From: Actinopolymorpha cephalotaxi
GTDB taxonomy: Bacteria > Actinomycetota > Actinomycetes > Propionibacteriales > Actinopolymorphaceae
Assembly (NCBI RefSeq): GCF_013408535.1
Contig: NZ_JACBZA010000001.1
Span: 2,564,850 to 2,628,849, forward strand
Length of the DNA stretch: 64,000 nucleotides
Direction: 5' to 3'
The notes beneath the pieces are model-generated. The model worked only from the letters and a program-made list of their open reading frames with translations. It did no database searches and was not told where the DNA came from. Numbering within the stretch: position 1 is the first letter of the stretch; the number at the start of each line of letters is the position of its first letter. This document shows positions 44,964 to 54,685 of this stretch, piece by piece. Position numbers and translations under genes: made by a program.

Positions 44964-47129
44964 ATGGCGGACAAACAAGGCAACCCCGGTGGAGCCGCCG
45001 GTCAGGCACCGACGGCCGACCGGCCCGATGCGATCCGCAACATCGTGCTGGTCGGCCCGTCCGGCTCCGGCAAGACGACCCTGGTCGAGGCCCTGCTGGC
45101 GGCCACGGGAGCGATCCCCCGCCCCGGCCGGGTGGAGGACGGCGCGACCGTCAGCGACTTCGACGAGGTGGAGCATCGCCAGCAGCGGTCGGTCGGCCTG
45201 TCCCTGGCGCCGGTCGTGCACGACGGCATCAAGATCAATCTGCTGGACACTCCCGGGTACGCCGACTTCGTGGGCGAGTTGCGGGCCGGACTGCGCGCCG
45301 CCGACTGCGCGTTGTTCGTGATCGCCGCGAGCGAGGGGGTCGACGGCCCGACCCAGGCGCTGTGGCAGGAGTGCGCCTCGGTTCGCATGCCGCGGGCGGT
45401 GGTGATCACCAAGCTCGACCACCACCGGGCCGACTACGCGGGCGTGCTGGCGCAGGCGCGGGCGGCCTTCGGGGAGAAGGTGCTGCCGCTGTACCTCCCG
45501 GTCGACGGCCAGGGCGAGGTGACCGGGCTGGTCGGGTTGTTGTCGGAGAAGCTGTTCGACTACTCCTCGGGCGCCCGCACCGAGGGCACCGCACCGCAGG
45601 AGTACGCCGACGCGACGGCGGAGGCGAGGGGCACGCTGATCGAGGGCGTCATCGAGGAGTCCGAGGACGAGTCCTTGATGGACCGCTACCTCAGCGGTGA
45701 GCAGATCGACGCGAAGGTCCTGGTGGACGACCTGGAGAAGGCGGTCGCGCAGGCGTCGTTCTTCCCGGCCCTGCCGGCGTGCGCGACCACCGGCGTGGGC
45801 ATGACCGAGCTTCTGGAGGTGATGACCAGCGCGTTCCCCTCCCCGCTCGAACACCCCCAGCCCGAGGTCTACACCCCGGTGGGCAAGTCGGAGGGCCGGC
45901 TGCCCTGCGACCCCGACGGACCGCTGCTCGCCGAGGTGGTGAAGACCTCCTCCGACCCCTACGTCGGCCGGATCAGCCTGGTGCGGGTCTTCTCCGGAAC
46001 CGTACGGCCGGACACCGTGCTGCACGTGTCGGGGCACTCCTCGGCGTTCTACGGCGAGGAACGCGGCCACGAGGACCACGACGAGGACGAGCGGGTCGGT
46101 TCGCTGTCGTCGCCGCTGGGCAAGCAGCAACGCCCGCTGAACCACTGTGTGGCCGGGGACATCGCGGCCATCGGCAAGCTGTCCCGTGCCGAGACCGGCG
46201 ACACCCTCTCGGCCAGGGAACACCCGCTGCTGATGCGGCCCTGGTCGATGCCCGAGCCGCTGCTCCCGATCGCGGTCACCGCACACGCCAAGGCCGACGA
46301 GGACAAGCTGTCGCTCGGGCTGGCCCGGCTGGGCGCGGAGGATCCGACGCTGCGGATCGAGCACAACGCCGAGACCCACCAGCTGGTGCTGTGGTGCATG
46401 GGCGAGGCGCACGCCGACGTCGTCCTCGACCGGCTCGCCAACCGGTACGGCGTGTCGGTGGACCAGGTTCCGTTGCGGGTGCCGCTGCGGGAGACCTTCG
46501 GCCGCAAGGCGACCGGGCGGGGGCGGCACGTCAAGCAGAGCGGCGGCCACGGCCAGTACGCCGTCTGTGAGATCCAGGTCGAGCCGCTCCCCCAGGGCTC
46601 GGGCCTGGAGTTCGTGGACAAGGTGGTCGGCGGCTCGGTCCCCCGGCAGTTCATCCCGAGCGTGGAGAAGGGCGTACGCGCGCAGATGGAACGCGGGATC
46701 AACGCCGGCTACCCCGTCGTCGACATCCGGGTGACTCTGGTGGACGGGAAGGCGCACAGCGTCGACTCCTCCGACATGGCCTTCCAGACCGCGGGGTCGC
46801 TGGCCCTGCGCGAGGCCGCCCCGGACGGCCAGGTCTGCCTCCTCGAACCCGTCGACCTGGTGTCGGTGCTGGTCGACGACGACTTCGTGGGCACCGTGAT
46901 GGGCGACCTGTCCGGGCGGCGGGGCCGGGTGCTCGGCACCGAGCCCGTCGGGCAGGGCCGGACGCTGGTGAAGGCGGAGGTGCCGCAGATCGAGATCACG
47001 AGGTACGCCGTCGACCTGCGGTCGATGGCGCACGGTAACGGCACCTTCACCCGGGAGTTCGTACGGTACGAGCCGATGCCGGCACAGCTGGCGAGCAAGC
47101 TCGCGAAGGAGCAGGCCGCCGACGGCTGA
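44964..47129 (+). CDS. EF-G-like translational GTPase (EF-G2 type)
   Basis: A 721-aa paralogue of elongation factor G. The GTPase domain has P-loop GPSGSGKTTLVEA, G3 DTPGYADF, and G4 TKLD in place of NKxD. The switch I RGITI motif of EF-G reads RSVGLSL. Domains II-V follow, with the domain IV loop region KQSGGHGQYAVCEIQ and the tail RFVRYEPMPAQLASKL. Mycobacterial EF-G2 lacks normal translocation activity, so this is probably not the housekeeping factor; its role is unknown. AAGGAGG at 44950-44956 sets the ATG. The gene also sits beside pgsA in streptomycetes. Confidence 0.9.
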   Translation: MADKQGNPGGAAGQAPTADRPDAIRNIVLVGPSGSGKTTLVEALLAATGAIPRPGRVEDGATVSDFDEVEHRQQRSVGLSLAPVVHDGIKINLLDTPGYADFVGELRAGLRAADCALFVIAASEGVDGPTQALWQECASVRMPRAVVITKLDHHRADYAGVLAQARAAFGEKVLPLYLPVDGQGEVTGLVGLLSEKLFDYSSGARTEGTAPQEYADATAEARGTLIEGVIEESEDESLMDRYLSGEQIDAKVLVDDLEKAVAQASFFPALPACATTGVGMTELLEVMTSAFPSPLEHPQPEVYTPVGKSEGRLPCDPDGPLLAEVVKTSSDPYVGRISLVRVFSGTVRPDTVLHVSGHSSAFYGEERGHEDHDEDERVGSLSSPLGKQQRPLNHCVAGDIAAIGKLSRAETGDTLSAREHPLLMRPWSMPEPLLPIAVTAHAKADEDKLSLGLARLGAEDPTLRIEHNAETHQLVLWCMGEAHADVVLDRLANRYGVSVDQVPLRVPLRETFGRKATGRGRHVKQSGGHGQYAVCEIQVEPLPQGSGLEFVDKVVGGSVPRQFIPSVEKGVRAQMERGINAGYPVVDIRVTLVDGKAHSVDSSDMAFQTAGSLALREAAPDGQVCLLEPVDLVSVLVDDDFVGTVMGDLSGRRGRVLGTEPVGQGRTLVKAEVPQIEITRYAVDLRSMAHGNGTFTREFVRYEPMPAQLASKLAKEQAADG

Positions 47130-47328
47130 CCGGGCGAGCTGATCCGGACGGTGATCCGGGCGCGATCCAGGCGGTGGGCCGGGCGGCGATCCGCCGGGGC
47201 GAGGGTAAACGCGCCTCGTTCCGGCGGCCGCCCCGTGGCCAGTGCTGGAAGGTGCGCCCCGGCGTGGGCCGATGCGTCACTACGCTCGACCGCATCCCAG
47301 CACCACGCTGCCTCAGGAAGGACCGTCC

Positions 47329-48303
47329 ATGCCCCTGACGTTCGACATGCCGAGGGAACAGCTCGCGACGTACACCGGCACCAACCCCCGGCCCGCGGAC
47401 TTCGACGAGTACTGGGACGCCGCGCTGGCAGAGCTGGACGCCCTCGACCCGAAGGTCGAGCTGGAGCCGGCCGACTTCCAGACGGCGTTCGCCGAGTGTT
47501 TCCACCTGTGGTTCCAGGGCACCGGCGGCGCCCGGGTGCACGCCAAGCTGCTGCGCCCCCGCAATGCCGCCGAGCAGCACCCCGGCGTGGTCCACTTCCA
47601 CGGCTACTCCGGCCGCTCGGCCGACTGGTCGGAGCTGCTCGGCCACGTGGCGATGGGATACACCGTCGCCGCGCTGGACTGCCGCGGCCAGGGCGGGCTG
47701 TCGGAGGACGTCGGCGGGGTGACGGGCTGGACCCTGCGCGGGCACATCGTCCGCGGGCTCGACGACGGCCTGGCACAGGCCCCCGAGAAGCTCTACTACC
47801 GCCACGTCTACCTCGACACCGCCCTGCTGGCCCGGATCGTGATGGGCATGGACGACGTGGACGAGAACCGCGTCGGCGCCACCGGCGGCAGCCAGGGCGG
47901 CGGGCTGACCCTCGCCTGCGCGGCTCTGGAGCCCAGGATCAGGCGGGCCGCGCCGACGTTCCCGTTCCTGACCGACTACCGGCGGGTGTGGGACCTCGAC
48001 CTGGCCAAGAACGCCTACGCCGAACTGCAGGAGTGGTTCCGCCGCTTCGACCCGCTGCACGAGCGCGAGGACGAGGTCTTCACCACCCTCGGGTACGTCG
48101 ACGTCCAGCACCTCGCGCCGAGGATCCGGGCGGAGGTCCTGATGGGTGTGGGGCTCGGTGACCAGGTGTGCCCGCCGTCCACGCAGTTCGCGGCGTACAA
48201 CAAGATCACCAGCCCGAAGTCGCTGCGGATGTACCCCGACTACGGCCACGAGGGCCTGCCCGGCAACGGCGACGCGATCTACACCTTCCTGGCGCAGCTG
48301 TAG
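47329..48303 (+). CDS. Acetyl esterase of the acetyl-xylan esterase / cephalosporin-C deacetylase family
   Basis: A 324-aa alpha/beta-hydrolase of the AXE1 family, which removes acetyl groups from xylo-oligosaccharides and from cephalosporin C. The N-terminal [17 protein letters not shown] is typical. The nucleophile serine is in [11 protein letters not shown], the GYSGRS region forms the oxyanion site, and the His is in DYGHEG near the C-terminus. No signal peptide is visible, so it acts inside the cell on imported sugars. ATG at 47329 follows AGGAAGGA. A 199-bp gap without clear elements precedes it; a bipartite hairpin follows it. Confidence 0.92.
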   Translation: MPLTFDMPREQLATYTGTNPRPADFDEYWDAALAELDALDPKVELEPADFQTAFAECFHLWFQGTGGARVHAKLLRPRNAAEQHPGVVHFHGYSGRSADWSELLGHVAMGYTVAALDCRGQGGLSEDVGGVTGWTLRGHIVRGLDDGLAQAPEKLYYRHVYLDTALLARIVMGMDDVDENRVGATGGSQGGGLTLACAALEPRIRRAAPTFPFLTDYRRVWDLDLAKNAYAELQEWFRRFDPLHEREDEVFTTLGYVDVQHLAPRIRAEVLMGVGLGDQVCPPSTQFAAYNKITSPKSLRMYPDYGHEGLPGNGDAIYTFLAQL

Positions 48304-48328
48304 GACCCCGGCTTCACCGAAATCCGGC

Positions 48329-48394
48329 TCGGGCCGGGGCGCGAGCGACGTGGGGTGCCGACCGCACCCGACGGCTCGGCCCCGGCCCGAATCT
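48329..48394 (+). terminator. Bipartite hairpin terminator after the esterase gene
   Basis: TCGGGCCGGGGC (48329-48340) pairs perfectly with GCCCCGGCCCGA (48379-48390), and an inner GGGTGC/GCACCC pair extends the stem. On the plus strand ATCTTTCC follows. It should separate the esterase and cupin transcripts. Confidence 0.6.
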
Positions 48395-48434
48395 TTCCTG
48401 GGTTCCCGTCTCCGTGACCAGGCACAGTAGGTGC

Positions 48435-48830
48435 ATGACCAACGAACCGATCGCGCTGAACGAAGCGCTGGCATCCTTCGACGCGCGGTGGAGCCCGCGC
48501 ATCGTCACCCGGGTCAACGACTACGACGTCCGGGTCGCCAAGGCCGAAGGCGACCACGTCTGGCACGTCCACGACGACACCGACGAGTTCTTCCTGGTCC
48601 TCGACGGGGAGTTACACATCGCTCTTCGGGAACCCGCCGGCGAGCGGACCGTGGTCCTGCGGCCCGGATCGGTCTTCACCGTTCCGCGGGGCACCGAGCA
48701 CAAGCCGTCCGCGCCGTCGGGTGCGTCGGTCCTGCTCCTCGAGCCCACCGGGACCTCCAGCGTGGGCGACCGGCACGACGAGGTGCCCGGCCACGTGGAC
48801 GCCACCGTCGGGCACGAGCTGGGTACCTGA
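48435..48830 (+). CDS. Small cupin-fold protein
   Basis: A 131-aa single-domain cupin. Motif 1 is HVWHVHDDTDEFFLVLDGELHIAL (HxH...E) and motif 2 is LRPGSVFTVPRGTEHKPSA, with all likely metal ligands. Such stand-alone cupins are of varied function (isomerase, dioxygenase, sugar binding) and the substrate cannot be told from sequence. The ATG at 48435 is the only start before the fold. It converges on the HIT gene across a 14-bp tandem repeat. Confidence 0.85.
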   Translation: MTNEPIALNEALASFDARWSPRIVTRVNDYDVRVAKAEGDHVWHVHDDTDEFFLVLDGELHIALREPAGERTVVLRPGSVFTVPRGTEHKPSAPSGASVLLLEPTGTSSVGDRHDEVPGHVDATVGHELGT

Positions 48831-48852
48831 GCCCGCCGGGCCGGTCGTACGA

Positions 48853-48930
48853 GTCGGTCGTACGAGATCAGTCGTACGGGATCAGTCGTACGGGATCAGT
48901 CGTACGGGATCAGTCGTACGGGATCAGTCG
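48853..48930. repeat. 14-bp tandem repeat between convergent genes
   Basis: Four exact copies of ATCAGTCGTACGGG occupy 48867-48922, with a diverged copy at 48853-48866 and a partial copy at 48923-48930 that contains the stop codon of the HIT gene. Each unit has the palindrome CGTACG. Copy number is probably variable by slippage. Confidence 0.92.
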
Positions 48931-49505
48931 GTCGGCCAGGACCTCGCCAGCAGCGCCCGGGTCTCGCGCAGCAGCACCGGCAGCACCCTGGTTCCGCCGA
49001 CGATCGGCATGAAGTTGGTGTCGCCCGCCCACCTCGGCACGATGTGCTGGTGCAGGTGGGCGGCGATTCCGGCGCCGGCGACCGGGCCCTGGTTCAGCCC
49101 GATGTTGAACCCCTGCGCGCCCGACACCTCCCGCACCGCACGCATGGCCTGCTTGGTGAGCCGGGCCACCTCGTCGGTCTCCTCGTCGGTGAGCTCGGTG
49201 TAGTCGGCGACGTGGCGGTACGGGCAGACCATCAGGTGGCCGGGGTTGTAGGGGTAGAGGTTGAGCACGGCGAAGGCGACCTTGCCGCGGGTGACCACCA
49301 GCCCGTCCTCGTCGGAGCGGTCCGGGATGTCGCAGAACGGACATCCGTCGCCCGGACCGTCGCCGCGCGGCTTGTTCTCGCCGAGGATGTAGGCCATCCG
49401 GTGCGGCGTCCACAGCCGCTCGAACGCGTCGGGGGTGCCGACGCCTTCCTGCCGCTCGGGCTGGTCGGGCTGATCCGGCTGGTGCTGGTGCTCCGGCTCG
49501 TCCAC
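48924..49505 (-). CDS. HIT family hydrolase/phosphorylase (Ap4A phosphorylase-like)
   Basis: A 193-aa histidine-triad protein. The triad HLHQHIVPRW is near residue 150, preceded by the conserved GFNIGLNQGPVAGAGIAAH. The N-terminal CPFCDIP and WTPHRMAYILG match the actinobacterial subgroup whose M. tuberculosis member (Rv2613c) is an Ap4A phosphorylase. The 20-residue N-terminus is Gln/Pro-rich. The GTG at 49505 is chosen as the last start before the conserved region. In relatives the gene lies between thrS and pgsA; here other genes separate them. Its stop codon is inside the 14-bp tandem repeat. Confidence 0.9.
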   Translation of the reverse strand: MDEPEHQHQPDQPDQPERQEGVGTPDAFERLWTPHRMAYILGENKPRGDGPGDGCPFCDIPDRSDEDGLVVTRGKVAFAVLNLYPYNPGHLMVCPYRHVADYTELTDEETDEVARLTKQAMRAVREVSGAQGFNIGLNQGPVAGAGIAAHLHQHIVPRWAGDTNFMPIVGGTRVLPVLLRETRALLARSWPTD

Positions 49506-49570
49506 CCAGCAGATCTTACGGACGGCGCCCGGCCGGTGCGCGCCTCGCCCGTCGCCGAGTCCGGTCCGGC

Positions 49571-50977
49571 TCAGGTCAGGAAGCGCTGCACGGCCCGCAT
49601 CTTGTTCATGGCGTCCAGCGCCGCGACCTTGTAGGACTCCGCCAGCGTGGGGTAGTTGAACACCGCGTCCACGAGGTAGTCGACGGTGGCTCCGCAGCCC
49701 ATCACGGTCTGCCCGATGTGCACCAGCTCGGTCGCTCCGGTGCCGAACACGTGCACGCCGAGCAGCGTCCGCTCCTCCGCGTGCACGAGCAGCTTGAGCA
49801 TGCCGTAGCTGTCGCCCAGGATGGCGCCGCGGGCCAGCTCGCGGTAGCGGGAGATCCCCACCTCGAACGGCACGTTCGCCTCGGTCAGCTCGTCCTCGGT
49901 GCGGCCGACGTAGCTGATCTCGGGGATCGTGTAGATGCCGATCGGCTGCAGCTCGCCCATCTCGGTACCGACGGGTTCCTCCAGCGCGTGGTAGGCGGCC
50001 CGCCGGCCCTGCTCCATCGAGGTGGCCGCCAGCGCGGGGAAGCCGATCACGTCGCCCACGGCGTAGATGTGGGGTACGGCGGTGCGGTAGAACTCGTCGA
50101 CCTTGATCCGGCCGCGGGCGTCGGCCTCCAGCCCGGCGTTGCCGACCTCGAGCCCCTCGGTGACGCCCTGCCGGCCCGCGGAGTACATCACCGTGTCGGC
50201 CGGGATCCGCTTGCCGCTCTCCAGGACGGTGAGCGTCGCGCCGTCGTGGTGGTCGACCCGGGCCACCGTCTCGTTGAACCGGAACGTCACCGCGAGGTCG
50301 CGCAGCTGGTACTTCAGCGCCTCGACGATCTCCAGGTCGCAGAAGTCCAGCATCCGGTCGCGGCGTTCGACCACCGTGACCTTGCTGCCCAGGGCGGCGA
50401 ACATCGAGGCGTACTCGATACCGATCACCCCGGCGCCGACCACCACCATCGACGACGGGATCTGGTCCATCTCCAGCAGCTGGTCGGAGTCGACGATGCT
50501 GCGACCGTCGAAGGCCACCGAGGACGGCCGGGCCGGGCGGGTGCCGACCGCGATCACGATCCGGTCGGCGGTGACGGTGCGTACGCCGCCGTCGGGTCCG
50601 GTGACCGCGACGGTGTGGTCGTCGACGAACCTGCCCACGCCGAACAGCATCTGCACGCGGTTGCGGGCGAGCTGGCTGCGGATCACGTCGATCTCGCGGC
50701 CGATGACGTGCTGGGTACGCGCGGACAGGTCGGCGACGGTGATGTCGTCCTTCAGCCGGTACGCCGAGCCGTACAGCTCCCGCTGGTTGAGCCCGGTGAG
50801 GTAGAGGATCGCCTCGCGCAGCGTCTTGGACGGAATGGTCCCGGTGTTGATGCAGACACCGCCGATCATGTGCCGCTTCTCCACCACCGCCGTGCGGCGG
50901 CCGAGCTTGGCACCGGCGATCGCGGCCTTCTGGCCGCCGGGCCCGGATCCGATGACGAGCAGGTCGTAGTCGTACAT
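49571..50977 (-). CDS. sthA: Soluble NAD(P)+ transhydrogenase (SthA-like flavoprotein)
   Basis: An FAD-dependent enzyme exchanging hydride between NADPH and NAD+. The 468-aa protein has the FAD-binding [17 protein letters not shown], the region [15 protein letters not shown] with a single cysteine (the second redox cysteine of lipoamide dehydrogenases is replaced by Thr), the NAD(P)-binding [13 protein letters not shown] and [12 protein letters not shown]. Loss of the disulfide pair is characteristic of SthA. The ATG at 50977 starts [11 protein letters not shown]. It is inserted between HIT and thrS. Confidence 0.92.
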   Translation of the reverse strand: MYDYDLLVIGSGPGGQKAAIAGAKLGRRTAVVEKRHMIGGVCINTGTIPSKTLREAILYLTGLNQRELYGSAYRLKDDITVADLSARTQHVIGREIDVIRSQLARNRVQMLFGVGRFVDDHTVAVTGPDGGVRTVTADRIVIAVGTRPARPSSVAFDGRSIVDSDQLLEMDQIPSSMVVVGAGVIGIEYASMFAALGSKVTVVERRDRMLDFCDLEIVEALKYQLRDLAVTFRFNETVARVDHHDGATLTVLESGKRIPADTVMYSAGRQGVTEGLEVGNAGLEADARGRIKVDEFYRTAVPHIYAVGDVIGFPALAATSMEQGRRAAYHALEEPVGTEMGELQPIGIYTIPEISYVGRTEDELTEANVPFEVGISRYRELARGAILGDSYGMLKLLVHAEERTLLGVHVFGTGATELVHIGQTVMGCGATVDYLVDAVFNYPTLAESYKVAALDAMNKMRAVQRFLT

Positions 50978-51100
50978 CCGCACTCTCCTGACACGATCTG
51001 GCTGGCACCGGCGACGGCCCGACTCGTCCATCCTGCCGGGACTCCGCACTTGTGTCGATCAGTGCCCGATCAGTGCCCGCTCGGTGCGACCCAGGGCCGC

Positions 51101-51988
51101 TCAGGGCCCGGCCGCGACCAGGGCATCGAGGCCGTCCCGGTCCAGGAACCCGGCCGCTCCCCCGGCCGCGCCGACCTTCCAGGAGGCGAAGTACGCCGCC
51201 CTCGACAGCGCGGCGCGCGGGTCCAGTCCGCGGGACCACCCGTCCAGGAACGCGGCGAACAACGCGTCGCCGGCCCCGACCGTGCTGACCACGGCCCGCG
51301 TGCGGACGGCAGGAACGTGCACGGGCGGTTCGCCGCGGACACCGAGCAGCGCGCCGTCCGCTCCGAGCCCGACCACGACGACGGCGGTTCCGTGCCGACG
51401 GTGCTGCGCGGCGACGAAGTCCCCAGGTGGGAGGTCGAGGCGTTCGTGGGAGGCGAACAGCAGGTCCGCCCCGGCCAGCCAGTCACGGTTGTAGGCGTCG
51501 TCCGGGCCGGACACCGCCTGGACATCGGCGGCCACCGGCACCCCGCGCTCACGGGCCTCGGCCAGCAGCGGGCGGGCGTAGCCGATGGTGCCGAGCACGG
51601 CCAGCCGTACGTCCGCGAGCAGTCCGGGCACCAGCTCCGGTGGGTACGCCGCGCGCTGGACGTCCTTGAGGTCGACGAGGTTGCGGCGCCGGCCGTCCGG
51701 GTCGTACCGCACCAGCGACTGCGCGGTGGCGGGGGTCGCCCGTACGACATGGGTCGGGTCCAGCCCGCGGGCGGCGAGCGTGCGTACGCACACGTCACCG
51801 AGCAGGTCCTGGCCGACGACCGACGCGAAGCGGACGTCCTGACCCAGCGTGTGCAGCGCCGACGCCACGTTGACGCCGACCCCGGACACCGAGGTGGACA
51901 GGACGTGCTCACCGAACGCGTCGGCGTCGCCCAGCAGGCCGTCGGGCACGGTCGTCTCGACGCAGGTGTGCCCGACGACCGCGATCAC
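51101..51988 (-). CDS. PfkB family sugar/nucleoside kinase
   Basis: A 295-aa ribokinase-fold kinase. The N-terminal dimer/lid motif is SGVGVNVASALHTLG and the catalytic STVGAGDALFAAFLDG (TxGAGD-type) contains the base aspartate. Substrate (ribose, fructose phosphate, adenosine or other) cannot be decided. It starts 21 bp after the thrS stop on the same strand, so it is likely co-transcribed with thrS. The gene sits among core genes but is not usually part of this cluster. Confidence 0.88.
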   Translation of the reverse strand: MIAVVGHTCVETTVPDGLLGDADAFGEHVLSTSVSGVGVNVASALHTLGQDVRFASVVGQDLLGDVCVRTLAARGLDPTHVVRATPATAQSLVRYDPDGRRRNLVDLKDVQRAAYPPELVPGLLADVRLAVLGTIGYARPLLAEARERGVPVAADVQAVSGPDDAYNRDWLAGADLLFASHERLDLPPGDFVAAQHRRHGTAVVVVGLGADGALLGVRGEPPVHVPAVRTRAVVSTVGAGDALFAAFLDGWSRGLDPRAALSRAAYFASWKVGAAGGAAGFLDRDGLDALVAAGP

Positions 51989-52009
51989 GCACGCCGCCGC
52001 GGAACGGAC

Positions 52010-53995
52010 CTAGACCTGGACGCGGCTGCGTACGGCCTCGAGGATCTCTGCCACCGCCTCGTCGACCGGCACGCCGTTCTTCTGCTCACCGGAGCGGTAC
52101 CGGAACGACACCGCACCCTTGGCGACGTCGTCGTCGCCGGCCAGCAGCATGTATGGCACCTTCTGCTTCTGCGCGTTGCGGATCTTCTTCTGCATCCGGT
52201 CGTCGGAGGTGTCGATCTCGACCCGGATGCCGTGCTCGGCGAGCTTCGCGGCGACGTCGCGGAGGTAGGGCACGTGCTCGTCGGTGATCGGGATCCCGAC
52301 CACCTGGACCGGCGCCAGCCAGGGAGGGAACGCGCCGGCGTAGTGCTCGACCAGGACGCCGAGGAACCGTTCGATCGACCCGAACTTTGCCGAGTGGATC
52401 ATCACCGGCTGCTGTCGCGACCCGTCGGCCGCCTGGTACTCCAGCCCGAACCCGGCCGGCTGGTTGAAGTCGTACTGGATGGTCGACATCTGCCAGGTGC
52501 GCCCGATCGCGTCCCGGGTCTGCACCGAGATCTTCGGGCCGTAGAACGCCGCGCCGCCCGGGTCGGGCACCAGCTCCAGGCCGGTCTCCTTGGCGGTGTC
52601 CTCGAGGATCTTGGTGGCCTCGGCCCACTGCTCGTCGGAGCCGATGAACTTGTCGGAGTCGTCGCGGGTGGACAGCTCGAGGTAGAAGTCGTCCAGCCCG
52701 AAGTCCTTGAGCAGCCCGAGCACGAAGCCGAGCAGGTGCTTGATCTCGTCGGCCGCCTGCTCGGGCGCGACGTAGGAGTGCGAGTCGTCCTGGGTCATGC
52801 CGCGCACCCGGGTGAGGCCGTGCACGACGCCGGACTTCTCGAACCGGTAGACCGCGCCGAACTCGAAGAACCGCAGCGGCAGCTCGCGGTAGGAGCGGCC
52901 CCGCGAGCGGTAGATCAGATTGTGCATCGGGCAGTTCATCGCCTTGACGTAGTAGTTCGCGCCCTCCAGCTCCATGGGCGGGAACATCGTGTCGGCGTAG
53001 TACGGCAGGTGCCCGGAGGTCTCGAACAGCCCCTGCTTGGTGAGGTGCGGCGTCCCGACGTACTGGAAGCCCTCCTCCAGGTGGCGCCGGCGGACGTAGT
53101 CCTCCATCTCCCGCTTGATGACACCGCCCTTGGGGTGGAACACCGCGAGGCCGGAGCCGAGCTCGTCGGGGAAGGAGAAGAGGTCCAGCTCGCGGCCGAG
53201 CTTGCGGTGGTCGCGCCGCTCGGCCTCCTCCAGCCGCTGGAGGTAGGCCTTGAGCGCGTCGCGGGACTCCCAGGCGGTGCCGTAGATGCGCTGCAGCTGG
53301 GGGTTCTTCTCACTGCCCCGCCAGTACGCCGCCGCCACCCGCATCAGCTTGAACGCCGGGATGGTGCGGGTGGTGGGCAGGTGCGGTCCGCGGCACAGGT
53401 CCTTCCAGGCCAGCTCGCCGTCGCGGCGCAGGTTGTCGTAGATGGTCAGCTCGCCGCCGCCCACCTCGACGCCGGCGCCCTCCGCGGCCGCGCCGGCACC
53501 GCCCTTGAGACCGATGAGTTCCAGCTTGTACGGCTCGCCGGCCAGCTCGGTGCGGGCGTCGTCGTCGCCGACCACCCGCCGGGAGAACGCCTGCCCCTCC
53601 TTGACGATCTCCTGCATGCGCTTCTCGATGCGCTTGAAGTCGTCGGGATGGAACGGCTCGGCGACGTCGAAGTCGTAGTAGAAGCCGTTCTCCACCGGCG
53701 GGCCGATGCCGAGCTTCGCCTCGGGGAAGAGCTCCTGCACCGCCTGGGCCAGCACGTGCGCGGTGGAGTGCCGCAGGATCGCCCGGCCGTCGGTGCTGTC
53801 GATCGCCACCGGCTCCACCTCGTCGCCGGCCGACAGCGGCCAGGCGAGGTCGCGCAGCTCGCCGTTGACCCGGGCGGCCACGACGGAGCGGTCGCCCGGT
53901 TGGACGCCGAGCGCCGCACCGGCCGTCGTGCCCGTCGTCACCTCGGCCTCGGCGTGCTCGCCGGAACGGACGACGGTGACGGTGATCTCGGACAC
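52010..53995 (-). CDS. thrS: Threonyl-tRNA synthetase
   Basis: Charges tRNA-Thr and edits mischarged serine. The 661-aa protein has a TGS domain, the N2 editing domain ([21 protein letters not shown]), the class II core with [26 protein letters not shown] and the zinc cysteine in that motif, and a C-terminal anticodon domain ([19 protein letters not shown]). The GTG at 53995 starts [12 protein letters not shown]. No T-box-like leader is visible in the 100 bases upstream. Confidence 0.97.
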   Translation of the reverse strand: MSEITVTVVRSGEHAEAEVTTGTTAGAALGVQPGDRSVVAARVNGELRDLAWPLSAGDEVEPVAIDSTDGRAILRHSTAHVLAQAVQELFPEAKLGIGPPVENGFYYDFDVAEPFHPDDFKRIEKRMQEIVKEGQAFSRRVVGDDDARTELAGEPYKLELIGLKGGAGAAAEGAGVEVGGGELTIYDNLRRDGELAWKDLCRGPHLPTTRTIPAFKLMRVAAAYWRGSEKNPQLQRIYGTAWESRDALKAYLQRLEEAERRDHRKLGRELDLFSFPDELGSGLAVFHPKGGVIKREMEDYVRRRHLEEGFQYVGTPHLTKQGLFETSGHLPYYADTMFPPMELEGANYYVKAMNCPMHNLIYRSRGRSYRELPLRFFEFGAVYRFEKSGVVHGLTRVRGMTQDDSHSYVAPEQAADEIKHLLGFVLGLLKDFGLDDFYLELSTRDDSDKFIGSDEQWAEATKILEDTAKETGLELVPDPGGAAFYGPKISVQTRDAIGRTWQMSTIQYDFNQPAGFGLEYQAADGSRQQPVMIHSAKFGSIERFLGVLVEHYAGAFPPWLAPVQVVGIPITDEHVPYLRDVAAKLAEHGIRVEIDTSDDRMQKKIRNAQKQKVPYMLLAGDDDVAKGAVSFRYRSGEQKNGVPVDEAVAEILEAVRSRVQV

Positions 53996-54098
53996 TTCGG
54001 GCTCCTCCGGGGGTACGGGGACAGCGAGTGGACTGAGTGGACTACCCGGCGATCCTATGCGGTGCCCCCGGGTGTCCCGGAGCCGCCGCACGCGCCTG

Positions 54099-54683
54099 TC
54101 AGGACCGCGCACCGGCCGGCCGGTAGCCGACCCCGACCTGGGCGGGGCGCAGCAGCCGGTCGGCCAGCGCGTAGCCGGGCCGGCGCACTTCCACCACCCG
54201 GCCCACCTGGTCGCCGGGCTCGACCGGAACCCGGGCCACCGCCTCGTGCACCCGGGGGTCGAACTCCTGACCTGTCGCGTCGACCTCGCGCAGGCCGCGC
54301 CGGTGCAGGATCTCCAGCAGCTCCGCGCGCACCGAGCCGAGGTTTCCGGCGTCGTCCGCGGCATCGTTCGCGTTCCCGTCACGGGCCACCTGGCCGGTGA
54401 GCGCGTCGATCCGGTCCACGACGAGCAGGATCTCCCGGGCCAGCGGCGCCACGAACTCCTCGACCAGGCCCTGCCGGGCGAACTCCAGCTGGCGGTACAG
54501 CTCGTCGTACATCCGCTGCCGGGCCTGGTCCTCCAGCAGGCGGCGCTGGAACAGGTCGCGCAGCGCGGCCACCTCCTTCGCCAGCTCGGCCACCTCCGGC
54601 GACCCGGCCAGGTGCTGCGCGGCCGGCCCCCCGTCAGGCTGCTCGGCCGGTTGCCTCACCGGCTGCGAGGTTCGTTCGGACAT
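54099..54683 (-). CDS. GrpE-like nucleotide exchange factor
   Basis: A 194-aa cytoplasmic GrpE homologue. A coiled coil occupies about residues 28-70 ([38 protein letters not shown]). The C-terminal beta domain contains [46 protein letters not shown], the GrpE signature region. It is smaller and more diverged than the housekeeping GrpE, which should be encoded elsewhere with dnaK. It starts 2 bp after the J-like gene and should serve the Hsp70 encoded two genes upstream. Confidence 0.85.
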   Translation of the reverse strand: MSERTSQPVRQPAEQPDGGPAAQHLAGSPEVAELAKEVAALRDLFQRRLLEDQARQRMYDELYRQLEFARQGLVEEFVAPLAREILLVVDRIDALTGQVARDGNANDAADDAGNLGSVRAELLEILHRRGLREVDATGQEFDPRVHEAVARVPVEPGDQVGRVVEVRRPGYALADRLLRPAQVGVGYRPAGARS

Positions 54684-54685
54684 GC

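Noticed and set aside
48853-48930. Possible CRISPR array
   Set aside because: The 14-bp units are contiguous without spacers, and no cas gene is present.
53996-54098. T-box leader before thrS
   Set aside because: The gap is too short and lacks the T-box core sequence; the same holds for the gaps before aspS and hisS.
49718-54400. A very long open frame on the plus strand across sthA, the PfkB kinase, thrS and the GrpE-like gene
   Set aside because: It is antisense to well-supported genes and has no family motif; long shadow frames are expected at this GC content.
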